53,463 nucleotides of DNA. Source: UMGS172 sp045637775 (lineage in GTDB: Bacteria; Bacillota; Clostridia; Oscillospirales; Acutalibacteraceae). The notes beneath the pieces were generated by a model, which ran no database searches, was not told the origin of the DNA, and worked only from the letters and a program-made list of their open reading frames with translations. The translations under genes were made by a program, and so were the position numbers. Where the stretch lies: positions 1 to 53,463 of the forward strand of contig JAZUAC010000030.1 in assembly GCA_045637775.1 (NCBI GenBank), in the 5' to 3' direction. Each line of letters opens with the position of its first letter. Within the stretch, counting starts at the first letter, position 1. Positions 29,936 to 39,239 of the stretch are shown here, one piece after another.

Positions 29936-31237
29936 TTACGCCACAGGAATGTCAATTGTGGGCTTTTCTTTTTGAGTTTTAAGCTCACGATTGTTTTCCA
30001 CTCGTGGACTGTTTTTGCCTTCTGCACACTCTTTTGTAATGACTATTTTGCTTATTGTTTTGTCGGATGGCGCCGTGTACATAATATCACGAAGGATATT
30101 TTCGATAATAGAACGCAAGCCACGGGCTCCGGTTTTACGCTCAACCGTGACCTTGGCAATATACCTCAAAGCCTCTTCCTCAAACTCAAGCTCAATCTCA
30201 TCCATCTTAAAGAGCTCGACATATTGCTTGATGACCGAATTCTTGGGTTCAACCATGATGCGGTAGAGAGTCTCCTCGTCCATAGCATCAAGTGACGCAA
30301 TAACAGGCAAACGTCCTACAAGCTCAGGAATCAGACCAAACTTTACAAGGTCGTGGTGGATAACCTTGCGTGAGGTAATTTCGGCCTCCATCTGTTGCTT
30401 GGACTTAACCTCTGCCCCAAATCCGAGACCGCTTTCGCCCATTCGCTTGCCTACTATCTTTTCAATACCGTCAAAAGCACCTGCACAAATGAACAAAATG
30501 TTGGTGGTATCCAACTGAATAAACTCCTGCTGGGGATGCTTTCTGCCACCCTGCGGCGGAACATTGGATACAGTTCCTTCCAAAATCTTCAAAAGTGCCT
30601 GCTGAACACCCTCACCGCTGACATCACGGGTTATTGAAACGTTTTCAGACTTACGGGCAATTTTATCTATCTCATCAACATAGATAATACCTCTTTCAGC
30701 CTTTTCAATGTCAAAATCAGCGGCCTGAATAAGTCTCAAAAGAATATTCTCAACATCTTCACCGACATAACCTGCCTCGGTAAGAGTGGTTGCATCAGCA
30801 ATGGCAATAGGCACATCCAAAAATCTAGCCAAAGTCTGTGCCAGCAGAGTTTTACCAACACCCGTAGGGCCCAACATCAAAACATTACTCTTGGTAAGCT
30901 CAACTTCACTCTTATCAGAACAGAAAATACGCTTATAGTGGTTATAAACCGCTACCGCCAAAGTCTTCTTAGCATCGTCCTGACCAATAACATACTCATC
31001 AAGATGAGCCTTCAATTCAGCAGGTGTGGGAAGTTTAAAATCCTTATTCTTGTCTTCCTTTTTACCCTTTTTCGGTTTTGCAGGTCCAAGATCATTTTCA
31101 AGCAACAGCGAGTGACAAACCTCAATACATTCGTCGCAAATAAAGACACCGTTACCTGCAATAAGGTGGTCTACCTCACTCTCAGTACGTCCGCAAAACG
31201 AACAAACGGGATGGTTTTTAGTGTTGTTATTAGACAT
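29936..31237 (-). CDS. clpX: ATP-dependent Clp protease ATP-binding subunit ClpX
   Basis: 433 residues. The N-terminal zinc domain has CSFCGRTE and ICDECIEVCH. The AAA+ domain has Walker A GPTGVGKTLLAQTLA near residue 120, Walker B IIYVDEIDKIAR near 185, and sensor/arginine segments to GARGLRSIIE near 377. Length matches the family. It unfolds substrates and feeds them to ClpP in the cytoplasm. It starts 13 bases after clpP, an operon. Confidence 0.96.
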   Translation of the reverse strand: MSNNNTKNHPVCSFCGRTESEVDHLIAGNGVFICDECIEVCHSLLLENDLGPAKPKKGKKEDKNKDFKLPTPAELKAHLDEYVIGQDDAKKTLAVAVYNHYKRIFCSDKSEVELTKSNVLMLGPTGVGKTLLAQTLARFLDVPIAIADATTLTEAGYVGEDVENILLRLIQAADFDIEKAERGIIYVDEIDKIARKSENVSITRDVSGEGVQQALLKILEGTVSNVPPQGGRKHPQQEFIQLDTTNILFICAGAFDGIEKIVGKRMGESGLGFGAEVKSKQQMEAEITSRKVIHHDLVKFGLIPELVGRLPVIASLDAMDEETLYRIMVEPKNSVIKQYVELFKMDEIELEFEEEALRYIAKVTVERKTGARGLRSIIENILRDIMYTAPSDKTISKIVITKECAEGKNSPRVENNRELKTQKEKPTIDIPVA

Positions 31238-31250
31238 TATTTACTCCAGA

Positions 31251-31832
31251 TTATCTTTTTTCAAGCACCTTATCAATAAGACCGTACTCCATAGCCTCTT
31301 TAGCAGACATGAAGTTATCACGCTCAGTGTCGATACGGATAGTCTCGATAGGCTTGCCGGTATTCTCGGCCAAAATGCGGTTCAGCTTTTCACGGGTCTG
31401 CTCAATGTGCTTGGCGTGGATGATAATATCACTTGCCTGACCCTCTGCGGCACCCAAAGGCTGGTGAATCATGATTTCGCTATTAGGCAGAGCAAGACGC
31501 TTGCCCTTGGCACCTGCCGACAAAAGGAATGCACCCATAGAAGCGGCCATGCCCATGCAAATGGTGCTGACATCACACTTGATATAGTTCATAGTGTCAT
31601 AGATAGCCATACCTGCCGAAACACTTCCGCCGGGACTATTGATATAAAAGTTGATATCCTTATCGGGATCCTTACCCTCAAGATAAAGCATTTGTGCAAT
31701 AACAAGGCTTGCGGTGGCATCGTTAACCTGATCGCAAAGCATGATGATACGGTCGTTCAAAAGACGGGAATAAATGTCATAAGAACGCTCACCTGCACCG
31801 GTCTGTTCAACAACCATTGGTACTAAACTCAT
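31251..31832 (-). CDS. clpP: ATP-dependent Clp protease proteolytic subunit
   Basis: 193 residues, full length. The serine site is in CMGMAASMGAFLLSAG (Ser near 97), the histidine in EIMIHQPLGAAEG (near 122), and the catalytic Asp follows near 171. AAGGAG lies ahead of the ATG. It assembles into the tetradecameric peptidase that partners ClpX, whose gene follows directly. Confidence 0.96.
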   Translation of the reverse strand: MSLVPMVVEQTGAGERSYDIYSRLLNDRIIMLCDQVNDATASLVIAQMLYLEGKDPDKDINFYINSPGGSVSAGMAIYDTMNYIKCDVSTICMGMAASMGAFLLSAGAKGKRLALPNSEIMIHQPLGAAEGQASDIIIHAKHIEQTREKLNRILAENTGKPIETIRIDTERDNFMSAKEAMEYGLIDKVLEKR

Positions 31833-31885
31833 AATATATCTCCTTTTAATAATTCTCTGATGTTTTCACACTCAAAGCCTTAAAG

Positions 31886-31922
31886 TAAACAAAAAGCGGC
31901 AGAACAATATTATTCCGCCGCT
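31886..31922 (-). terminator. tig terminator
   Basis: AAGCGGCGGAA and TTCTGCCGCTT form an 11-bp stem with one mismatch followed by TTTTTGTTTAC on the minus strand. It separates tig from clpP-clpX. Confidence 0.85.
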
Positions 31923-32000
31923 TCAGGGTCAACAACTTGGCGGCATTACCACAAAAAATAGTATGCAACCGTTTTTCAGATTATAAACAATGCCGAAAAA

Positions 32001-33518
32001 TTATTCTTCGGTCTTCTCTGCTGCCTTCTTGGTAGTGGTCTTCTTAGCTGCAGGCTTCTTAGCAGGAGCCTTTTCACCCTCAGCATCGTCTGCCTTCTTG
32101 GTAGCAGTCTTCTTAGCTGCAGTCTTCTTGGCAGGAGCCTTTTCACCGTCAGCATCGTCTGCCTTCTTGGCAGCAGTCTTCTTAGCTGCAGTCTTCTTGG
32201 CAGGCTTATCTTCAGCCTTCTCGGTCTTCTTGTCTACCTCGGTGATAACTGCGGCAGCCTTGATGACATCCATAGCCTTCTGAACAGCAAGATCCTTCTT
32301 GAGGTCTTCAGCAGGAACAGATGCCTTAACCTTATCAACCTCAATATTGTAATCCTTGGCCATCTTCTCAAACTCTGCGTTGAGATCGTCCTCGGAAATC
32401 TCGATCTTCTCAAGCTCGGCAACCTTTTCAAGAGCAAGACGAATCTTGACCTGAGCCTCTGCCTGGGGCTTGAAGGTATCCTTAAACTGGTCGATGTTAC
32501 CGCCCATGTACTTGAGGTAGGTACCAAGATCCATGCCCTGAGCCTGGAGTCTGTAAGCAAACTCTTCAACGCTCTGCTTTGCACGGTTCTCGATCATAGC
32601 CTCGGGAATGTCAGCCTTTACAAGCTCGATAAGCTTTTCAACGATCTGATTCTCAACATCAGCATCAGACTGCTTTTCCTTACGCTCAAGAGCCTTTGCC
32701 TTAAGGTCTGCCTTGTACTCTGCCAAGGTGTCAAACTCGCTGACGTCCTTTGCAAACTCGTCATCAATAGCGGGCATTTCCTTAACCTTGATCTCATGAA
32801 GCTTTACCTTGAAGGTAGCTGCCTTGCCCTTGAGTTCCTCTGCGTGGTACTCTTCGGGGAAGGTAACGTTAACATCAAATTCTTCGCCGGCGGTGTGACC
32901 TGCGACCTGCTCCTCAAATCCGGGGATAAACGAGCCAGAACCGAGTGCCAAAGAATAGGATTCACCCTTACCGCCATCGAATGCTACACCGTCTACAAAT
33001 CCCTCATAGTCGATAACTGCGGTATCGCCCATAGCGGCGGCACGATCCTCAACAGTAACCATTCTGGAGTTACGGTCAGCAACTGCATTAACCTCAGCCT
33101 CGATCTCTTCATCGGTAACAACAGCCTTTACCTTCTCTGCGGTAAGACCCTTGTAACCGTCGATCTCAACCTCGGGCTTAACGGTGATAACGATTTTGAA
33201 CTCAACGCCGTCTGCCTTGGAGATGGAAACGAGATCAAAGTCGATCTTGTCGTCAACAAACTCTAATTTGGACTCGGCAATAGCAGCCTCTACAGCCTCG
33301 GGGTAGAGTATATTGAGAGCGTCCTCAAAGAAGACCGACTCACCGTAGTATTTCTCGATAAGACCCATAGGAGCCTTGCCCTTTCTAAATCCGGGCACAT
33401 TGATTTTTTTGCCGTTTTCAGCATATGCCTGCTTGATAGCCTCATTAAATTTCTCAGCATCAACAGTGATCACGAGCTCATAACGGTTAGTTTCTTTTTT
33501 ACTGAATTCCTTAAGCAT
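32001..33518 (-). CDS. tig: Trigger factor with long Lys/Ala-rich C-terminal tail
   Basis: 505 residues. The ribosome-binding domain contains the signature VPGFRKGKAPMGLIEKYYG (near residues 41-59); the FKBP-type PPIase domain is about 150-245 (YEGFVDGVAFDGGKGESYS); the helical C-domain runs to about 425. Residues about 430-505 are an extra tail of repeated PAKKTAAKKT and ADDADGEKAPAKK units, like histone H1 or HupB tails. Trigger factors usually end near 430 residues. GGAGG precedes the ATG. It folds nascent chains at the ribosome exit; the basic tail could bind rRNA or DNA. Confidence 0.95.
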   Translation of the reverse strand: MLKEFSKKETNRYELVITVDAEKFNEAIKQAYAENGKKINVPGFRKGKAPMGLIEKYYGESVFFEDALNILYPEAVEAAIAESKLEFVDDKIDFDLVSISKADGVEFKIVITVKPEVEIDGYKGLTAEKVKAVVTDEEIEAEVNAVADRNSRMVTVEDRAAAMGDTAVIDYEGFVDGVAFDGGKGESYSLALGSGSFIPGFEEQVAGHTAGEEFDVNVTFPEEYHAEELKGKAATFKVKLHEIKVKEMPAIDDEFAKDVSEFDTLAEYKADLKAKALERKEKQSDADVENQIVEKLIELVKADIPEAMIENRAKQSVEEFAYRLQAQGMDLGTYLKYMGGNIDQFKDTFKPQAEAQVKIRLALEKVAELEKIEISEDDLNAEFEKMAKDYNIEVDKVKASVPAEDLKKDLAVQKAMDVIKAAAVITEVDKKTEKAEDKPAKKTAAKKTAAKKADDADGEKAPAKKTAAKKTATKKADDAEGEKAPAKKPAAKKTTTKKAAEKTEE

Positions 33519-33687
33519 TTTAAGACCTCCACAAAAATTCTCAAATTACTATACCACATATTGAAAAATATTTCCATAGTTTTCTTGAAAATTTTCTTAT
33601 ATTTTCTAAATTTTATATAATATATCCATTTCCGTCAAAAAATCACTTAACAAATACTGAATTTCGACGAAAATTTAAAGCATAAAA

Positions 33688-34371
33688 TCATAAAATAATC
33701 TCACGCGGTGTAAAATCAATACAATCACACGAAACAAGTTTAAAGGATATACCGTCACGTTCAGGCGTAACACGGTGCAGCCCCGAACCGTGAATATGTC
33801 CGTGATAGACTGTTTTTATATCATGCTTTTTAAGAACATCCAAGATCTCATCGCAGTGCGATTCCTCATAAACAGGCGGATAATGCAAAAAGACAACAGG
33901 TTTTAATTCTTTTTCCTTTGCGGCATTGAGCGACATTTCCAAACGACCAGCCTCGCGAAGAATTATCTTCTTCTCTGCCTCTGGTTTGTCAAAAAACCAA
34001 CCTCGGCTACCGCAAATACCAACACCCTCAGCCTCAATACAATTATTGAAAACACACTGAATGGTCTTTATGTTGTTTTGCTCAAAAAAGGCATTTATCT
34101 TGGTGAGTGTGTTCCACCAAAGGTCGTGATTGCCTTTTAATAATATTTTCCTACCCGGCAGAGCTTCGATAAACTTAAAATCGTTCAAAGCATCTTCTAT
34201 CTTAAGGCTCCATGAAATATCGCCAGGTATGACTACCGTATCATCATTTTTCACGATCCGTTTCCAATTTGCCTCAATACGTTCAACATAATTTTCCCAG
34301 CCGTAAAATACATCCATCGGCTTATCGGTTCCGAGTGACAAATGCAGATCGGAAATAGTAAATAGCGACAT
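33688..34371 (-). CDS. Metallophosphoesterase
   Basis: 227 residues with all calcineurin-like metal motifs in order: SDLHLS (residues 7-12), GDISWS (near 50), GNHDLWW (near 80), FLHYPP (near 161) and HGHIHGSG (near 192). This is the YkuE/MPPED-like family of cytoplasmic, dinuclear-metal phosphoesterases; the natural substrate is not evident. GGGAGG precedes the ATG. It stands alone, divergent from the DUF1540 gene, and has no obvious operon partner. Confidence 0.88.
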   Translation of the reverse strand: MSLFTISDLHLSLGTDKPMDVFYGWENYVERIEANWKRIVKNDDTVVIPGDISWSLKIEDALNDFKFIEALPGRKILLKGNHDLWWNTLTKINAFFEQNNIKTIQCVFNNCIEAEGVGICGSRGWFFDKPEAEKKIILREAGRLEMSLNAAKEKELKPVVFLHYPPVYEESHCDEILDVLKKHDIKTVYHGHIHGSGLHRVTPERDGISFKLVSCDCIDFTPREIIL

Positions 34372-34470
34372 TTGCCACCCTCCCTTTTGGATATTTTAAA
34401 AGTTTTCGGTCACAATAATTACACCCTAAAATCCATAGGGTAATTTCAAGATTTCAAGGAGAGAATTATT

Positions 34471-34635
34471 ATGAACGAGAATTGTGGTTGCAAAATTTCC
34501 GGTATCAAGTGCGAGGTTGAGAACTGCCGTTATCACACCAAAGATAACTGCTGCGACGCAGGTTGCATCGAGGTTGTCCATCACAACGCACAGACATCTT
34601 CAGAAACCGCTTGCGGTACCTTCCAGATGAAGTAA
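34471..34635 (+). CDS. DUF1540-type small Cys-rich protein
   Basis: 54 residues with AAGGAGAG upstream of the ATG and a clear terminator after the stop. Cysteines occur at CGC near the start, then C..ENC, DNCC, AGC and TAC, with the order C-x5-C-x(6)-CC-x3-C typical of DUF1540 peptides. Such peptides are found mostly in spore-forming Clostridia, probably as metal-binding or sporulation-linked proteins of unknown role. It is easily missed because of its length. Confidence 0.88.
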   Translation: MNENCGCKISGIKCEVENCRYHTKDNCCDAGCIEVVHHNAQTSSETACGTFQMK

Positions 34636-34647
34636 TCGGAATGTGCA

Positions 34648-34681
34648 AAACGGGACTGCCTTTTCAGGCAGTCCTCTTTTT
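34648..34681. terminator. Bidirectional terminator between DUF1540 and thrC
   Basis: GGACTGCC and GGCAGTCC stem with TTTTC(A) loop; TCTTTTT follows on the plus strand and CGTTTTGC on the minus strand. Confidence 0.88.
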
Positions 34682-34683
34682 AA

Positions 34684-36171
34684 TTATTTTATCTTAAGAA
34701 AATCGTAGACTACCTCTATCATATTTTCCTTGTTGCAAACATTGTTGAAACGAGGTGTTGCACCTTTAAGAGCTTTAATAGGCGCAGGAGGAGTAGTCTT
34801 GGTGGTCTCGCTCAAAGCCTCTACCATTGCAAACTCATCATCCGAGCACTTGGACTCATCAACAGCCTTCAAAACGCTTGCCGAGAATTTGTAAGGGCTT
34901 GCGGTGGAAGCGATAACAGTAGGCTTACTATCCCCTGTTTTGGCTACATAGTCATCAAAAACCTTAACGGCAACTGCGGTATGGGTATCGCAAAGATAAC
35001 CATAAGTTTCAAACTTCTCGGAAATGGTTGCCAAGGTTTCTTTATCGTCACAGCAACCGCCAAAATACAATGCCTGCAGCTTTTCAAGCATATCAGCATT
35101 TATTTCATACTTACCGTCGTTTGCAAGGCTTGCCTGCAGCTTGGCAGTGCTTTCGGAGTTATTACCGCCCAAATGATACATCATACGCTCAAGATTAGAG
35201 GAAATGAGAATATCCATAGACGGCGAAGCAGTGGTAAAGAACTCGCGGTTGCGGTTGTAAACACCGGTATTGATAAAATCGGTCAATACATTATTAGCAT
35301 TCGAAGCGCAGATGAGTTTTGCGACAGGAACACCCATGCACTTAGCATAGTAAGCGGCAAGAATGTTACCAAAGTTACCTGTGGGAACAACAACATTGAA
35401 GCCATTGGTAAGATCTTCGCCGTTCCTCAAAAGGTCGCAATATCCCGAAACATAGTAAACTATCTGCGGTACAAGACGACCCCAGTTGATAGAGTTGGCG
35501 CTGGAGAATTCCATGCCGTTCTCTTTTAACTTAGCCTTAACCGCAGCATCGGTGAAAATCTTTTTAACACCGCTTTGAGCATCGTCAAAGTTACCCTCGA
35601 TAGCCGAAACAAACACATTGTTACCCTTTTGGGTATCCATCTGCAATTTCTGCATGGGGCTTACACCGTTGTTGGGATAGAAAACAACAATATCGGTGTT
35701 CTCAACATCCGAGAAGCCTTCCAAAGCAGCCTTACCCGTGTCGCCCGAAGTAGCAACAAGAATAACGGTTCTGCCCTTGCCAACCTTTTTAGCAGAGGTG
35801 GTAAGCAAGAAAGGCAACAACTGCAAAGCCAAATCCTTAAAAGCACAGGTAGGTCCGTGCCACAACTCAAGGATATACTCGCCGTTATCCAACTTATGAA
35901 GCGGTGCCGGCTCATTATTATCAAAGGTGCCGTTATAAGCACCGTTTACGCAATATTCAAGCTCTTCCTCACTGAAATCGGTAAGGTAAAGCTTCAAAAC
36001 CTCTTTAGCTCTACCGATATAGTCAAGCTGAGCAATTCTCTTAAAATCAGCCTCAGTCAGGGTAGGAATACACTCGGGAACGAAAAGACCGCCCTCGTTT
36101 GAAATACCCTGAGCAATAGCCTCGGCCGATGTAACCTTAATATTAGCATCTCTTGTACTTGTATATAACAT
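34684..36171 (-). CDS. thrC: Threonine synthase
   Basis: 495 residues. The PLP lysine is in GPTCAFKDLALQLLPF (near residue 113). Other marks are ATSGDTGKAALEGF (near 147), PTGNFGNILAAYYAKCMG (near 266) and the N-terminal YTSTRDANIKVTSAEAI. This is the long threonine synthase form that turns O-phosphohomoserine into threonine and phosphate. GGAG lies before the ATG at 36171, and a strong promoter lies upstream, so it is monocistronic. Threonine is also a precursor of the isoleucine whose tRNA appears to be sensed at 8021-8023. Confidence 0.95.
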   Translation of the reverse strand: MLYTSTRDANIKVTSAEAIAQGISNEGGLFVPECIPTLTEADFKRIAQLDYIGRAKEVLKLYLTDFSEEELEYCVNGAYNGTFDNNEPAPLHKLDNGEYILELWHGPTCAFKDLALQLLPFLLTTSAKKVGKGRTVILVATSGDTGKAALEGFSDVENTDIVVFYPNNGVSPMQKLQMDTQKGNNVFVSAIEGNFDDAQSGVKKIFTDAAVKAKLKENGMEFSSANSINWGRLVPQIVYYVSGYCDLLRNGEDLTNGFNVVVPTGNFGNILAAYYAKCMGVPVAKLICASNANNVLTDFINTGVYNRNREFFTTASPSMDILISSNLERMMYHLGGNNSESTAKLQASLANDGKYEINADMLEKLQALYFGGCCDDKETLATISEKFETYGYLCDTHTAVAVKVFDDYVAKTGDSKPTVIASTASPYKFSASVLKAVDESKCSDDEFAMVEALSETTKTTPPAPIKALKGATPRFNNVCNKENMIEVVYDFLKIK

Positions 36172-36220
36172 TTCTTTTCTCCATTCCGCCTAACAGCTAA
36201 ATAGATTTTCTAACCAATTT

Positions 36221-36249
36221 ATTTTACACCATAATGTGCGCTTTGTCAA
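36221..36249 (-). promoter_or_regulatory. Sigma-A promoter of thrC
   Basis: TTGACA (36249-36244), 17-base spacer, TAAAAT (36226-36221). The 5' leader is short, with no T-box visible. Confidence 0.75.
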
Positions 36250-36278
36250 AGGCATTTGACAATATTTTGACATTTATC

Positions 36279-36647
36279 TCAAATTTCTTTTGTGCTAAAC
36301 GCATTTTCAAAATAATTCAGTCTCATTGCGCCGTTCGGTGACACAAAAACCTCGGCAACATCGAATCGGGGCTTTAATCCAAATCCGTTGTGCTGAAGGT
36401 AAATATTTGCAGTGGTTATGATTCGTCTTTGTTTGGGTGTATTAACGTATTCATAAGGTCTGACCCTTGAATCCTCAGCACGTGTTTTAACCTCAACAAA
36501 CAGAATTTCATCATCGTTTTCGGCAATTACATCTATTTCGCCAAACCTTGTTCGGTAGTTTCTTGCCGAAATTATGTAGCCTTTTTTCTTCAAATACTCG
36601 GCAACAAAGGCTTCACCGCCGTTGCCGATGACCTGCGTTTTGCCCAT
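36279..36647 (-). CDS. yraN: YraN/UPF0102 family nuclease-fold protein
   Basis: 122 residues from the ATG at 36647, which overlaps the rnhB stop as TGATG. Restriction-endonuclease-like core: GEAFVAEYLKKKGY, NYRTRFGEIDVIAEND, EILFVEVKTRAED, i.e. the E..GEIDxI..FVEVK pattern. It is the usual last member of the rplS-lepB-rbgA-rnhB-yraN group of Firmicutes. The function is unsettled; the fold suggests DNA or RNA handling. Confidence 0.92.
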   Translation of the reverse strand: MGKTQVIGNGGEAFVAEYLKKKGYIISARNYRTRFGEIDVIAENDDEILFVEVKTRAEDSRVRPYEYVNTPKQRRIITTANIYLQHNGFGLKPRFDVAEVFVSPNGAMRLNYFENAFSTKEI

Positions 36648-37255
36648 CACTTACCCTCAAAAAAGCTTTTCAGAAAGCTCATTCGATGTATAGGCAAAAC
36701 ACCGTGCTGACGAATAGCATCGTAATGTGCCGCGGTTCCATAGCCTTTGTGCTTTTCAAAGCCGTATTCGGGGTATTTTTCGGCATACTCAAGCAACAAG
36801 CGGTCACGCGTGACCTTGGCTAAAATCGAAGCCGCCGCAATTGAGCACGACTTGCTATCTCCCTTGACCACCGTTTCGCAAGGCACACTTATTCCCTTAG
36901 GTACACGGTTGCCGTCAATCAGTGCAAAATCGGCCTTTTGTGCCAAACCGTCGATAGCACGGTTCATTGCGATATATGTGGCATTGAGGATATTGTGCTC
37001 TTCAATTTCTTCAACAGTACCGAAAGCAACACAATAAGCCACCGCTTTTTCAATTATAACTGGGTAAAGCTGTTCCCTTTTTTTCTCGGTCAGCTTTTTA
37101 GAATCGTTAAGTCCTTCTATTTCACAGCCGTCAGGCAAAATGACTGCTGCCGCACAAACAGGGCCTGCCAATGGGCCTCGGCCTGCTTCATCAACACCGC
37201 AAACTAATTTATAGCCCTTTTCCTTGGCCGAATTTTCATATGTAAAATCAGGCAT
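36647..37255 (-). CDS. rnhB: Ribonuclease HII
   Basis: 202 residues. Active-site acids are in VCGVDEAGRGPLAGPV (Asp/Glu near residue 22), ALIDGNRVPKG, and the SIAAASILAKVTRDR segment. The start codon overlaps the rbgA stop as TAATG. It removes ribonucleotides from DNA/RNA hybrids in the cytoplasm. Confidence 0.96.
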   Translation of the reverse strand: MPDFTYENSAKEKGYKLVCGVDEAGRGPLAGPVCAAAVILPDGCEIEGLNDSKKLTEKKREQLYPVIIEKAVAYCVAFGTVEEIEEHNILNATYIAMNRAIDGLAQKADFALIDGNRVPKGISVPCETVVKGDSKSCSIAAASILAKVTRDRLLLEYAEKYPEYGFEKHKGYGTAAHYDAIRQHGVLPIHRMSFLKSFFEGK

Positions 37256-38121
37256 TATTCATCCTCCGGCATTTCCAAAGTGATAAATCCAAGCTTGCCG
37301 CCGCGGTACTCATCGAGCAGCATGGTTGAAGCACGCTCGCAATCAACCTCACCACCGCGCATCATCATGCCACGCTTTTTACCGATAGCCTGCAAAAGGT
37401 CATAAGCATCGTAAAACTCTGCAGGGTCGACCTTATAACGCTCAATTATTCTGTCAGCATACTCTTCCGACATACACTCAAGCAGTCTTACTGCAAGCAG
37501 TTCTTTGTCAATAACATCATCCTTAACGGCACCGGTAAAAGCAAGATGCTCACCAACCTTGGGGTTATCAAACTTGGGCCACAAAACACCCGGAGTGTCA
37601 AGCAGTTCAAGTCGCTCGTCTATCTTAAACCACTGATTGCCTCGAGTCACACCAGGACGGTCGGCAACACCGGCCTTTGAAATCTTTGACATTCGGTTGA
37701 TAAACGACGATTTACCGACATTGGGCACGCCCACAACGGCAACCCTCAAAGGCTTGCCTGTCATACCCTTTTTGTCAAATGCCTCTAACTTTTCGGCCAA
37801 AAGATTTTTGACCGAGCGGACAAAATTGTCTACACCCTTACCTGTCCTGCAGTCCATAGGAATTGCAATAATTCCCTGCGATTTATAGTGATTTATCCAA
37901 CGCTCGGTAGCCGATTTATCTGCAATATCGCATTTATTGAGCAAAATCAACCTCGGCTTATCTGCAACAATACCCGACAGCTCCGGATTACGGCTGCTGA
38001 CGGGTATTCTGGCATCTGCAATTTCGGCAACGGCATCTATCAGCGGCAAAACCTTCTCGATCTGTCTTTCGGTTTTCTTCATGTGGCCGGGAAACCACTG
38101 AATATTCTGCATCTCGCTCAT
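37255..38121 (-). CDS. rbgA: Ribosome biogenesis GTPase RbgA/YlqF
   Basis: 288 residues with circularly permuted GTPase motifs: G4 LLNKCDIA near residue 60 comes before G1 VVGVPNVGKSSFINR near 130 and G3 DTPGVLWP near 175. It starts with IQWFPGHMKKTERQI, the family hallmark. It acts in late 50S subunit assembly. Its neighbours lepB and rnhB are the conserved ones. GGTGAACT precedes the ATG. Confidence 0.95.
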   Translation of the reverse strand: MSEMQNIQWFPGHMKKTERQIEKVLPLIDAVAEIADARIPVSSRNPELSGIVADKPRLILLNKCDIADKSATERWINHYKSQGIIAIPMDCRTGKGVDNFVRSVKNLLAEKLEAFDKKGMTGKPLRVAVVGVPNVGKSSFINRMSKISKAGVADRPGVTRGNQWFKIDERLELLDTPGVLWPKFDNPKVGEHLAFTGAVKDDVIDKELLAVRLLECMSEEYADRIIERYKVDPAEFYDAYDLLQAIGKKRGMMMRGGEVDCERASTMLLDEYRGGKLGFITLEMPEDE

Positions 38122-38139
38122 AGTTCACCATCCATTTAT

Positions 38140-38805
38140 TTAATAGATACTTCCTATATTATCAAACGGAAAAACACGGTACAAGGCTTTTCCCAAAATC
38201 TGACGCTGGTCAATAAGACCGACAACCGCTGTTCTGCTGTCCAACGAAACACCTCGGTTATCGCCCAACACAAACACATGGTTTTCGGGCACCTTTAACG
38301 GGTATTTCTGCACACCGTAAACCTCGGGCGAACCAACTGCTATTTCAGTTACGATCTCGCCCACAAACTCTGAGCCAACCTCTTTCATCTTATCCTCGGA
38401 CTCACCGACAAAAACCTTGCCGTCGTGAATATCTACCCATTGACCCTCGGTGGCAATAACTCGCTTGATTATAGGTATATTATCATACACTTCGCTTGAA
38501 ATAACGACAATATCGCCGTATTCAGGAGTGTAAAAAACATCCGACACAATGACTCTTTCACCGTTTTGAAGCGTTGGAAACATCGAGCCGCCTTCTATTC
38601 TCACCTGGCGGAACAAAAAGGTGAACGCAAGCAAAATAACCATTACAGTGATAACAGCACTGTCTATCCATTCATAAACCTCCGACCAAACGGTTTTGGT
38701 TTGTTTAACCGAAGACTTGATTTCCTTCTTAACGGGTTCCTCTTGAGTCACATTTTCTTCAACAATCTCTTCTTGAAGTGATTCCTCTCGGTTAATTTCT
38801 GCCAC
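38140..38805 (-). CDS. lepB: Type I signal peptidase
   Basis: 221 residues, GTG start with GGTGGGATAAGAG upstream. An acidic, charged N-terminus of about 40 residues is followed by one membrane helix (VITVMVILLAFTFLF). The catalytic Ser is in GGSMFPTLQNGE, the catalytic Lys in IPIIKRVIATEGQ, and box E in VLGDNRGVSLDSR. It removes signal peptides of exported proteins at the outer membrane face. It lies between rplS and rbgA. Confidence 0.95.
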   Translation of the reverse strand: MAEINREESLQEEIVEENVTQEEPVKKEIKSSVKQTKTVWSEVYEWIDSAVITVMVILLAFTFLFRQVRIEGGSMFPTLQNGERVIVSDVFYTPEYGDIVVISSEVYDNIPIIKRVIATEGQWVDIHDGKVFVGESEDKMKEVGSEFVGEIVTEIAVGSPEVYGVQKYPLKVPENHVFVLGDNRGVSLDSRTAVVGLIDQRQILGKALYRVFPFDNIGSIY

Positions 38806-38835
38806 CTCTTATCCCACCTTTCATAAAATTTTCAA

Positions 38836-38877
38836 ATAAAAAGAGAAGAAGGAAACAAGTATTAACTTGTTCCCTTC
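38836..38877 (-). terminator. Terminator after rplS
   Basis: GAAGGGAACAAGT and ACTTGTTTCCTTC form a 13-bp stem with one mismatch followed by TTCTCTTTTTATT. It would limit read-through from rplS into lepB. Confidence 0.88.
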
Positions 38878-38887
38878 GCTGCAAAAA

Positions 38888-39229
38888 TCAGATTTGTTCC
38901 TTAACCTTAGCGGCCTTACCGACTCTGTCGCGGAGGTAGTAGAGCTTAGCTCTGCGAACCTTACCGTTACGAACGGTCTCAACCTTGGCAACGTTAGGAG
39001 AATGTACGGGGAATACACGCTCAACACCTACGCCGTAGGATACGCGGCGAACGGTGAAGGTCTCTGCGATACCGCTGTTATTCTTTGCGATAACAGTACC
39101 CTCGAAAACCTGAATTCTCGACTTATCTCCTTCAACGATTCTTACATGAACACGAACGGTGGAACCGATCTTGATCTCGGGCTTCTCTGCTTTGAGCATG
39201 CCCTTAGAAATCTCTTTAACGAAATCCAT
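38888..39229 (-). CDS. rplS: 50S ribosomal protein L19
   Basis: 113 residues, full length. The family segment IKIGSTVRVHVRIVEGDKSR leads into FEGTVIAKNNSG and TVRRVSYGVGVERVFPVHSP. AAGGAGG precedes the ATG. It binds at the 30S-50S interface. A structured leader of about 140 bases precedes it. Confidence 0.97.
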   Translation of the reverse strand: MDFVKEISKGMLKAEKPEIKIGSTVRVHVRIVEGDKSRIQVFEGTVIAKNNSGIAETFTVRRVSYGVGVERVFPVHSPNVAKVETVRNGKVRRAKLYYLRDRVGKAAKVKEQI

Positions 39230-39239
39230 TTTTATTTCC

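Noticed and set aside
36172..36278. A T-box or riboswitch ahead of thrC
   Set aside because: The distance from promoter to start is too short and no GGTACC-type T-box sequence or terminator hairpin is present.
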